Source: Brevundimonas vitisensis (GTDB taxonomy: Bacteria; Pseudomonadota; Alphaproteobacteria; Caulobacterales; Caulobacteraceae). Taken from it: 64,000 nt of DNA. The position numbers were made by a program, and so were the translations under genes. The stretch is from contig NZ_CP067977.1 in NCBI RefSeq assembly GCF_016656965.1, positions 1,054,001-1,118,000 of the forward strand, in the 5' to 3' direction. Shown here piece after piece: positions 56,654 through 63,141 of the stretch (the first letter of the stretch is position 1; every line of letters starts with the position of its first letter). The notes under the pieces are model-generated. The model was not told where the DNA came from and searched no databases. It was given only the letters and a program-made list of their open reading frames with translations.

Positions 56654-57097
56654 ATGATGAATTTTCTGCGGGACCTTTTCAGGCGTCGCCCTTCGGCTAT
56701 GAAGCTCGAAGCGGAAGGTCAGCTGGCTATTGAGAATCCTTCCGAAGAACTGGTCAGGGCGATGTTTCTCGGCCTCCAGCAAGGTGGCCCGACCTTTGCC
56801 TCCTTGACTGACGAAGCAGGGAACTACATTCAGGTCGCGGGTAGCCGACCGTGGTGCTTAATTGAGCGCCGCCAACTCAAACCTCTAAAGCACGAGCGCG
56901 CTTTTCAGGAGACTCCCAGGCCCAAGTATAAGGACGGGGCCAAGCTATCGACAGGTGCCGGTGAGATATCCTTGAAGCACGATGAATGGTTTCTGCTGAA
57001 AGATGCAGCCGAAGTGGCCGTTTCATTCCTTCGTCACGACGAAGTCCCGGCGCACGTGAAGTGGCGTTCGATGAATGAAATGTTCGGATTGGATTGA
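56654..57097 (+). CDS. Unknown cytoplasmic protein, immunity-protein-like, of atypical composition
   Basis: The 147-residue protein begins MMNFLRDLFRRRPSAMKLEA and has ENPSEELVRAMFLGLQQGGP, GNYIQVAGSRPWCLIERRQ and a C-terminal DEVPAHVKWRSMNEMFGLD. The layout (an acidic, aromatic, small single-domain protein) is reminiscent of immunity proteins of contact-dependent toxin systems, but no toxin gene is near and the resemblance is by eye only. Hand count gives about 56% GC (56641-57060), well below the adjacent GTA genes, suggesting horizontal acquisition. Confidence 0.65.
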   Translation: MMNFLRDLFRRRPSAMKLEAEGQLAIENPSEELVRAMFLGLQQGGPTFASLTDEAGNYIQVAGSRPWCLIERRQLKPLKHERAFQETPRPKYKDGAKLSTGAGEISLKHDEWFLLKDAAEVAVSFLRHDEVPAHVKWRSMNEMFGLD

Positions 57098-57138
57098 GCC
57101 TACCCAACCGCAGTAAGTCCGACTGGGGCCGGAAGCAG

Positions 57139-57606
57139 TCATCGCTCCACGACCCCGAACCGCGCCCCCGGCAGCATCGGAAACGTCACCAGCGATACCT
57201 CCCACAGGTCGACCTGGGTCAGCACCCTCAGCCGCCCGTCGCGGCGCGCTTTCACCGCCCTGAAGCCGATCGACAGGCCGTCCAGCGCCCCGGCTCGGGC
57301 CAGGGCGGCGGCATAGCGGGCGTCGGGGGACCAGTCGGTGATCCGGCCCCGGACGAACAGGCCGCGGTCGTCCTCGAGCATCTCGTCCCACACGCCCACG
57401 ACGGCCCGGCTCTCGTGCTGGTGCAGCATCCGCACCCCGCCCGGCCCGGTCCGCGCCAGACTGTCCCCGAACGCTCCCTTGGCCACCACATCCCCATTCA
57501 GATCGGCGACGTTCCACAGCGAGGCATGGCCTTCGATAAGGACCGTCCCGGCATTTTCCTTCCCCCGCCGGGGGAGGGAAAATGCCGTCACCGCCTTCAG
57601 CATCAC
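57139..57606 (-). CDS. GTA prohead protease (gp4, HK97 family U35)
   Basis: The protease trims the capsid delta domain during head assembly. The 155-residue protein has GHASLWNVADLNGDVVAKGA, the catalytic histidine region VRMLHQHESRAVVGVWDEML near residue 60 and the catalytic serine in GALDGLSIGFRAVKARRDGR near residue 110. Its first 20 residues (MLKAVTAFSLPRRGKENAG) are not typical: they are encoded by a 37-bp perfect hairpin (57550-57586) that looks inserted. The ATG overlaps the stop of the upstream small gene. Its normal downstream partner, the capsid gene, is no longer adjacent. Confidence 0.88.
   Translation of the reverse strand: MMLKAVTAFSLPRRGKENAGTVLIEGHASLWNVADLNGDVVAKGAFGDSLARTGPGGVRMLHQHESRAVVGVWDEMLEDDRGLFVRGRITDWSPDARYAAALARAGALDGLSIGFRAVKARRDGRLRVLTQVDLWEVSLVTFPMLPGARFGVVER
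57550..57586. repeat. Palindromic element inside the protease coding sequence
   Basis: A 17-bp stem (16 Watson-Crick pairs and one G-T) with a 3-base loop joins 57550-57566 to 57570-57586. Its central CTTCCCCC/GGGGGAGGG matches the core of the palindromic family in the intergenic regions. It encodes residues 7-19 of the protease in frame. Confidence 0.85.
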
Positions 57607-57827
57607 TTCTCCTCCAGCCGCCGCTCGATCCGGTCCAGCGCCGATCGCGTGGCCAGGCTCTGTTCCTCCAGCCGCGCCAGCCGCTCGGCCACCAGCCTCT
57701 GCTCGGTCACCCGGTCTTCCGGCGTGGCGATCCGCGCCGCCGCCCCGCCGGCCCAGACCAGTCCCCCAATCGTCTGCACTGTCAGCGCCACGATCAGGGC
57801 AACGGGAATACGTTTCAGGTCTTCCAT
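57603..57827 (-). CDS. Small GTA-cluster membrane protein (gp3.5-like)
   Basis: The 74-residue protein has one N-terminal membrane segment (RIPVALIVALTVQTIGGLVW) followed by a coiled coil (VAERLARLEEQSLATRSALD). Small proteins of this plan sit between portal and protease in GTA clusters (orfg3.5-like); their role is unknown. The stop overlaps the protease ATG. A longer frame to 57920 is not supported. Confidence 0.7.
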   Translation of the reverse strand: MEDLKRIPVALIVALTVQTIGGLVWAGGAAARIATPEDRVTEQRLVAERLARLEEQSLATRSALDRIERRLEEK

Positions 57828-58040
57828 ACTTCTCCTCCTTGTTCGCGCAGCGAACGGGGAGGTGGCGCGGCGCGGCTTCGCGCCGTGACGGAGGGGGCGA
57901 CCGGGTCCAAAAGATCGCACTCCACCGTCACCACCGCGTCAACCCCCTCCGTCTTCCGGCTCATCGCCGGAAGCCACCTCCCCATCGGCATAACGCCGAT
58001 GGGGAGGAGACCGAACGCCACTAACCACTCGCCACTCTCT
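57828..58040. other. Portal to small-gene gap
   Basis: This 213-bp gap inside the GTA cluster, where genes are otherwise tightly packed or overlapping, contains only the palindromic repeat element (57841-58009). It separates the portal stop from the start of the small membrane protein. Confidence 0.7.
57841..58009. repeat. Palindromic repeat element with multiple hairpins
   Basis: The gap between the portal remnant and the small membrane-protein gene is filled by a chain of perfect hairpins: GTTCGC-GCA-GCGAAC (57841-57855), CTTCCGGC-TCATC-GCCGGAAG (57953-57973) and a 13-bp stem 57977-57989 with 57995-58007. GGGGAGGTGGC (57857-57867) pairs with GCCACCTCCCC (57973-57983), so the whole forms a large inverted structure like that at 40728. 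No coding potential is seen. Confidence 0.8.
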
Positions 58041-59194
58041 TCAGCCCCCCCCCACGCCCGCCATCCGCCGCCGCTCGTCGTCGCTGAGGAAGGTCGCCGC
58101 ATTCAGCCGGGCCCACAGGGCGTCGCGCTCGGGCTGCAGGGCCGGCACGGCGTCCAGGTCCGGCTCGATCCGCACATCCGTGAACCGGCTACCCAGCCAT
58201 CCGCCCAGCGCCCGGCCGTCTTCCGGACCAGCGGCACCACCGTCCCGCGCCAGAAGGCGGCATTGGCCTCGCGATAGTTGGCATAGGTGGCATCGCCCGG
58301 AATCCCCAGCAGCTGCGGCGGCACGCCAAACGCCAGGGCGATCTCCCTGGCCGCCGCATGCTTGCCGGCGACGAAGTCCATCTCCGCCGGGGTCCAGCTC
58401 ATCGGCTTCCAGTCCAGCCCGCCGTCCAGCAACAGCGGCCGCCCGGCATTGGCCGCGCCCGAATGCCCGTTGGCCAGCTCGGCCTTCAGCAGATCGAACT
58501 GTTCGGCGGTCAGCCGCTCCCCGTCCCGCCCGCCATAGACCAGGGCGCCCGACGGCCTGGCGGCATTGTCCAGCAGCGCCTTGTTCCAGGCCCCCGAGGC
58601 ATTGTGCACATCGATGGCAAAGGCCGCCGCCTCCAGGGGCGAGAACCCATAATGATCGTCGACCGGGTGAAACAGTTTCAGATGCATCACCGGCATCCAG
58701 CCGCCCGGCTCTCGCCCGATCCGCACCGACCGTCCGTCTACGGAATATTCATAGGCCTCGGGCCAGCCATGCCGCCCCGGCACGACCTTCACCCGGTCGG
58801 GACGCAGCGACCACAGCTCTCCACCCTCTCCCTCGCCGACCGCCTCGACATAGGCATTGCCCGCCGTCTGCAGCGCGCCATAAACGCCTTCCAGCCATTC
58901 GGCCCCGGACTGTTCCGGGTTCGGCTTGGCCAGTCGCCGGGCCAGTGGATGGTCGTCCGCCCGCGCCCCGCCCTCGAACACCACCAGCGGCACCGAGGCC
59001 GCGCCTTCCGCGATCATCCGCACACAGCGATAGGCCACCGGGTTCTTGCCGAACCCCTCGGCCGCCAGATGGGCATAGTCACGCGGCGTCCAGCGCGGAC
59101 GGCCCGCCCCCGTCAGGGCCATCAGCGGCCCGATCCGGCTGTCCTTGACCTCCGGTGCGGCGCGCTTCGATTTCAACGGGTCCAGCCAGTTCAT
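58041..59194 (-). pseudogene. GTA portal protein (gp3), frameshifted near its 3' end
   Basis: The portal is the dodecameric DNA entry ring of the head. From the ATG at 59194 (MNWLDPLKSKRAAPEVKDSR) the frame is normal for an HK97-type portal (GFGKNPVAYRCVRMIAEGAA, PDRVKVVPGRHGWPEAYEYS, FGVPPQLLGIPGDATYANYR, REANAAFWRGTVVPLVRKTA). Near 58211-58213 one G is missing: downstream, the true family C-terminus (LGGWLGSRFTDVRIEPDLDA, then FLSDDERRRMAGVGGG) continues in another frame to a stop at 58041. Adding one base gives 384 residues. As it stands, translation ends at 58103 with an unrelated tail. Confidence 0.85.
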
Positions 59195-59208
59195 GGTGCC
59201 TCCTGATT

Positions 59209-59484
59209 TCACTCGCCGCCCAGATCCGGGCCCAGACCCCACACCGCCGCCTCGTCCGCATCCGCGAACCTCAGCGCCACGGTCATCTGGGGGTGCAACG
59301 GGTCGTCTCCCGCCCAGACGCGCCGCATCCGTCTCGGCATGACGCGGAACGTCTGCCATTCCGGATGAACCGCCAGCCGCTCTGGCGTGACGTTCACGTG
59401 CCAGCCGTCCAGCGACACCGGCACGGTGTCCCCCTCCGCCGGCACTTCGGCGATCAGGCCGATCACATCGATTCCGTCCTGCAT
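59209..59484 (-). CDS. Unknown small GTA-cluster protein
   Basis: A 91-residue soluble protein (MQDGIDVIGLIAEVPAEGDT, ending ADEAAVWGLGPDLGGE) that I do not recognise. Its ATG has GGAG at good spacing. It lies 14 bp before the portal gene and 12 bp after the putative spike-fibre gene on the same strand, so it belongs to the GTA transcript. A late EWQTFRVMPRRMRRVWAG stretch is basic. Confidence 0.65.
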   Translation of the reverse strand: MQDGIDVIGLIAEVPAEGDTVPVSLDGWHVNVTPERLAVHPEWQTFRVMPRRMRRVWAGDDPLHPQMTVALRFADADEAAVWGLGPDLGGE

Positions 59485-59496
59485 GGTGGTGCTCCG

Positions 59497-60687
59497 CTAT
59501 TGGGTCAGGGCGATCAGTTCGGCATCGCTCGCGGCCCCTGGCCGGATCGTCACCGCGCTGACGCTGCCGCACAGGGCATTGCCGCCCGTGATGGCCCGGC
59601 AGCCGAGGCCCAGCAGGCTGACGGCCTCTGGCGTGCCTGCCGTGTCATGGGCTCCCAACTGGCCGTTGGCGGCGCTGTTCATATCGTCGGCGGCCACACG
59701 CACGGCGATACGGTTTATCTGACCGGGCAGCACCGCGTGATTGATCAGGCAGATCCGCCCTGCGCCGTTATAGATTTCCATGTTCACGGTCGTCGCCGAT
59801 GACCTCAGCAGAATGACCCGCGACACATCTGTGCTGTCCGACAGCGACAGCACATACTGCCCCGCTCCTGTGGTCCAGGCCGACGCGTCCGGCTCGAAGG
59901 CACAGACGACCGTGTACGGCGGGCTCAGCGCCAGCTGGCCCAGCAGGGCGACATCGCCCCCTCGGGTCGCCGCCGCACCTGTCGTCACGATCGGGCTGCT
60001 GGCCGATGCCCCCGTTTCCAGCTGCGGCAGGACGAACACGAAGGTCGAGGCCCCGCCCTGCGACGCCACCCGCATCCGCGTGCTGGCGCCGGGTACCACC
60101 CCGTCCACCCCGATCCGCGTCAGCTCCGTCGAAGACGTCGCTGCCACCGGGCCGTGGCCTTCCAGGCAGACGCCAGCGGCGGACCCGCTTTCGATCGCAA
60201 CCCAGGCGCTGGCGCTCGTCGCCATCGTCCCGGTTGTCGCCGTGCCGATGCTGACGCCCTGATCGCTGCCTGTCGTCACCACACGGAATACCCGTCCATT
60301 GGGACAGACCTTCGCCAGTCCTGCGGCCGCGATCAGCGCCCCTCGCTCCACCACCGACACCGTCGCCCCGCCAAAGGGGGTCAGGCCCGCCACATCCACA
60401 GGATCGGCATTGAACAGACTCAGCTGATTGGTCCTCAAGCCCTCGATCAACAGGCCCCGGTCGGTGATCCGCGCCGCACCGCTGGCAAAGGTCTCCAGGA
60501 CACCCGCCGCCGTCCAGGCTGTACCCGCCCCGCTTCGGCCAAAGCTTCCCCCCGGCATGGCGGCCAGCCCGGCATGGCGCTGACGGTCTCGGTCGTATCG
60601 CGCGGCATGCGGAACGATCCTGATCCCCGGCTCCACCGCGCCGCCCAGAACCAGCCCATCCAGATCCAGGCCCAGGCTCACGCTCAT
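59497..60687 (-). CDS. Probable GTA head-spike/fibre protein
   Basis: The 396-residue protein is rich in small residues and beta-strand pattern, with an N-terminal leader (MSVSLGLDLDGLVLGGAVEP) and a C-terminal laminin-G/concanavalin-like domain (AFEPDASAWTTGAGQYVLSL, then RICLINHAVLPGQINRIAVR). It follows the spike-base-like gene with an ATGA overlap. In Rhodobacter capsulatus the paired genes ghsA and ghsB encode head spikes; by position and pairing this would be the ghsB counterpart, although sequence similarity was not tested. Confidence 0.55.
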   Translation of the reverse strand: MSVSLGLDLDGLVLGGAVEPGIRIVPHAARYDRDRQRHAGLAAMPGGSFGRSGAGTAWTAAGVLETFASGAARITDRGLLIEGLRTNQLSLFNADPVDVAGLTPFGGATVSVVERGALIAAAGLAKVCPNGRVFRVVTTGSDQGVSIGTATTGTMATSASAWVAIESGSAAGVCLEGHGPVAATSSTELTRIGVDGVVPGASTRMRVASQGGASTFVFVLPQLETGASASSPIVTTGAAATRGGDVALLGQLALSPPYTVVCAFEPDASAWTTGAGQYVLSLSDSTDVSRVILLRSSATTVNMEIYNGAGRICLINHAVLPGQINRIAVRVAADDMNSAANGQLGAHDTAGTPEAVSLLGLGCRAITGGNALCGSVSAVTIRPGAASDAELIALTQ

Positions 60688-60956
60688 TCGGACAGGGCCA
60701 CGATGTGCTGGGCGGTCGTACCGGTCGCCAGTACGCGCCGCGCCTGCACCGGCACATAGCCGCCTGCATGGTTCTTCAGCGTGACCGCTGCCGTCGATCC
60801 GGCGGGGATCAGCGTCAGGTCGCCCCCGACCCCCAGATACAGCGCCTTGGCATAGGTCGTCAGATCGACCGTATCGCTGGGCGTCACCGCTTCGGCGCGC
60901 CGCGCGGGCGAACCCGGCGACCGGCCATGGGCTTGATAGACGTCGTTCGACGGCAT
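60684..60956 (-). CDS. Probable GTA head-spike base protein (Rcc01079-like)
   Basis: The 90-residue protein starts MPSNDVYQAHGRSPGSPARR with AAGGAGA upstream. The rest, AVTPSDTVDLTTYAKALYLG with ILPAG-type strand LTLIPAGSTAAVTL and GGYVPVQARRVLATGTTAQH, matches the small beta-rich spike-base proteins of the R. capsulatus Rcc01079 (ghsA) type and related phage proteins. Its stop overlaps the start of the fibre gene. An upstream in-frame ATG at 61004 is less likely. Confidence 0.65.
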   Translation of the reverse strand: MPSNDVYQAHGRSPGSPARRAEAVTPSDTVDLTTYAKALYLGVGGDLTLIPAGSTAAVTLKNHAGGYVPVQARRVLATGTTAQHIVALSE

Positions 60957-61009
60957 GGTGTCTCCTTGAACATCAGATCGTTTGTCAGCCGCAGTCGGCG
61001 GCATGGGCG

Positions 61010-62317
61010 CTAGAGCCGCCTGATCCGTGGCCCCTCACGGCCATTCAGCATCAGGCCGTTGATCGCCCAGACCAAGGCGTCGGCCCGGTCCGGGCTGGCC
61101 CCTCCGGCATCGCTGCCCAAGGCCATCATCTCTTCTTCAAGCGCAGGAAAGGCGTCGCAGTGGATGACCCGCCCCTGTTCGTACAGCGCCGCGACCGGCT
61201 CGGCCCGGACCCGCTTGCCATGGCGGGCATGAACCAGCTTCACCGCTGTCTCGCACCCGGCCTGAGCCAGCAGGGTCCGCACCATTTCGCCGCCCTGGTT
61301 GGCCTCGGCCATGACCTGGGCGGCCTTGAACTCCTTGGCCACCGCGGCCACCACACGGGCCCAGCCATCGGGCGACCGCCCCCGCACCGTCCGGTCGGCC
61401 AGCACATAGGCGCGGCCGTCCTTGCGCCCCACCACCACGATGCCGCAAGCATCGCCATGCGCCGTCGCCGGCGGATCGACCGCCACCACGATCCGGTCCA
61501 GCGACGCCGGGCGGGCCCCGCGCGCCTGGGCCAGGTCCTGCGCACGGAACAGGGCACCGTCTGTCTCGACGATCAGCCCCATCAGCTCCTGCGCCGCCAG
61601 CCGCGTCCCTCCGTAGAGTTCGTTCAGATGGGCCAGAAAGCCCGGTGACAGATGGCGGGCATTCGCCTGGGTGGCACCGCTGTCGATCACCGTCCCGCCC
61701 TGGGCCAGCAACCGTCTCAACGCGGCCATGGGGCGGGGCGTCGTCGTCACCATCAGCCGGGGCATCTCGCCCAGCCGCAGCCCGAACCTCAGGTTCGACA
61801 GAACCGTCTCGGGGTTGCGCCAGGCACAGAATTCGTCGGCCCATCCGGCATGGAACTGTGGCCCCCTCAGGCTGTCCGCGTCCTCGGCCGAAAAGGCATA
61901 GGCCACCGTGTCGTTGGCCCAGACCAGTCGCTTGCGTCCGGCCTCCCATCGCGGCCTGTCCGACCCGGCCAGGGCCTTGATGCCCGACGGCCCCTCCACC
62001 ATCACTTCGCGTACATCGTGCAGCGCAGGCCCCACCAGGGCCAGCGTCCGCCCGCTCTCACGCGCCAGCGTATTGATCCAGTGCGCCCCCGCGAACGTCT
62101 TGCCCGATCCACGCCCCCCCAGCAGGACCCAGGTCCGCCAGTCCACCTCCGGGATCACCTGATGGGGCAGCAGGACTGTCGTCGCAATGTCGGTCTCCAG
62201 CTGGCGGCACGAACGTCCAGCCCGCCACGCGTTTCGCTTCGATAACGGTATGGAGTTCAGCCAGGCACCGCTCATGTTCGGCAGACAGTCGCTCGCGCGT
62301 GGCGGGGTCTTCGTCAC
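61010..62317 (-). CDS. GTA terminase large subunit (gp2), N-terminus uncertain
   Basis: TerL packages DNA into the head. The frame gives up to 435 residues with Walker A VLLGGRGSGKTFAGAHW near residue 70, Walker B region FHAGWADEFCAWRNPETVLS, motif III LMVTTTPRPMAALRRLL, and nuclease aspartates in RIVVAVDPPATAHGDACGIV and SPDRADALVWAING. The catalytic core appears intact. The first 60 residues do not resemble GTA TerL, and their codons overlap the TerS frame, so the real start is unclear and the N-terminus may be lost. Confidence 0.85.
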   Translation of the reverse strand: MTKTPPRASDCLPNMSGAWLNSIPLSKRNAWRAGRSCRQLETDIATTVLLPHQVIPEVDWRTWVLLGGRGSGKTFAGAHWINTLARESGRTLALVGPALHDVREVMVEGPSGIKALAGSDRPRWEAGRKRLVWANDTVAYAFSAEDADSLRGPQFHAGWADEFCAWRNPETVLSNLRFGLRLGEMPRLMVTTTPRPMAALRRLLAQGGTVIDSGATQANARHLSPGFLAHLNELYGGTRLAAQELMGLIVETDGALFRAQDLAQARGARPASLDRIVVAVDPPATAHGDACGIVVVGRKDGRAYVLADRTVRGRSPDGWARVVAAVAKEFKAAQVMAEANQGGEMVRTLLAQAGCETAVKLVHARHGKRVRAEPVAALYEQGRVIHCDAFPALEEEMMALGSDAGGASPDRADALVWAINGLMLNGREGPRIRRL

Positions 62318-62555
62318 GATGATCTTCGCTCATTCCATCCTCGGGGTCGGCCACGTCGGCGGGGCGCGTGTCGACGACGCCGTCGACCGCCTTCATCGCC
62401 CTGGCCATGTTGACGATGGCGCGCGCGTGTTTGTCGGCGGCTGCGATGTCGCCGTCGTTAAGGGGGGCTGTCTTCAGAACGGCCACGGCCCTCAGCGTCT
62501 CGGTCTGAAGCACGGTCAGGCCGTCGCCCTTCCAGTCCGCTGCGCCCGTTGTCAT
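62058..62555 (-). CDS. GTA small terminase-like protein (TerS/gp1), 3' end probably displaced
   Basis: From the ATG at 62555 (MTTGAADWKGDGLTVLQTET) the protein shows LRAVAVLKTAPLNDGDIAAA, KHARAIVNMARAMKAVDGVV and a helical region to about ELHTVIEAKRVAGW, the layout of the small gene before terL in Caulobacterales GTA clusters. Beyond this the frame stays open to 62058 and overlaps the terL frame through its Walker A codons, giving a Gly/Pro-rich tail unlikely to be native. An indel or deletion at the terS-terL border is the simplest reading. Confidence 0.6.
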   Translation of the reverse strand: MTTGAADWKGDGLTVLQTETLRAVAVLKTAPLNDGDIAAADKHARAIVNMARAMKAVDGVVDTRPADVADPEDGMSEDHRDEDPATRERLSAEHERCLAELHTVIEAKRVAGWTFVPPAGDRHCDDSPAAPSGDPGGGLADLGPAGGAWIGQDVRGGALDQYAGA

Positions 62556-62579
62556 GTCCGCTTTTCCCGCCATGCCCAA

Positions 62580-62718
62580 ACCATAGGGGACCGGCGTCCT
62601 CAGGCGGGCCGAAGGCGTCCAGAAAAGTCTTTGTCTCGGGAAATCAGTGGCCTGAACCCCGCTGCGCGCACGTCATTGACCTGCGACCCCGCATCGCTGC
62701 GGGGCCGGTACCACAGCG
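62580..62718 (-). other. Gap between the response regulator and the GTA cluster
   Basis: The 139 bp between the response regulator stop and the first GTA gene must hold the promoter for the GTA operon on the minus strand. I see no clear -35/-10 pair, hairpin or gene in it. Confidence 0.4.
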
Positions 62719-63141
62719 TCAGATTTCCAGCACGCGCGCGTCCGGTGCCGCTTCCCGACGGGCCAGCGAACCGGGCTGGGCTGGCTTCAGAACCCGTCGC
62801 ACCCGCGCCAGCAGTGCTTCGGGCGCAAAGGGTTTGGCCACATAGCCGACGCAGCCCAGATACATCGCCTCCTTCACGGCGTCGGCGCTGGTATTGGCCG
62901 TGACCATGAGCACCGGCGGCATTGCTACCCCCGCCCTGCGCATGGCCTTCAGGACGTCCAGTCCGCTCATCTCCGGCATATGGATATCCAGCAGGACCAG
63001 ATCGACCCGCAGTCGGCGCAGCACCTCCAGGGCGCTGGCTCCCGAGCCGGCCGTGACGATGCCATAGCCAGCCTGACTAATGGAGATGTCCATCATCTCG
63101 CGGATCAAAGGGTCGTCCTCGACGATCAGAAGCGTCGTCAT
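62719..63141 (-). CDS. Single-domain response regulator (receiver only)
   Basis: The 140-residue protein is a receiver domain with the acidic pocket ([15 protein letters not shown]), phosphoacceptor [18 protein letters not shown] near residue 53, the Thr of [13 protein letters not shown] and the conserved lysine YVAKPF. No output domain follows, only a short basic tail ([18 protein letters not shown]). Its ATG overlaps the stop of the hybrid kinase (ATGA), so the two are very likely partners in a phosphorelay. Confidence 0.92.
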   Translation of the reverse strand: MTTLLIVEDDPLIREMMDISISQAGYGIVTAGSGASALEVLRRLRVDLVLLDIHMPEMSGLDVLKAMRRAGVAMPPVLMVTANTSADAVKEAMYLGCVGYVAKPFAPEALLARVRRVLKPAQPGSLARREAAPDARVLEI

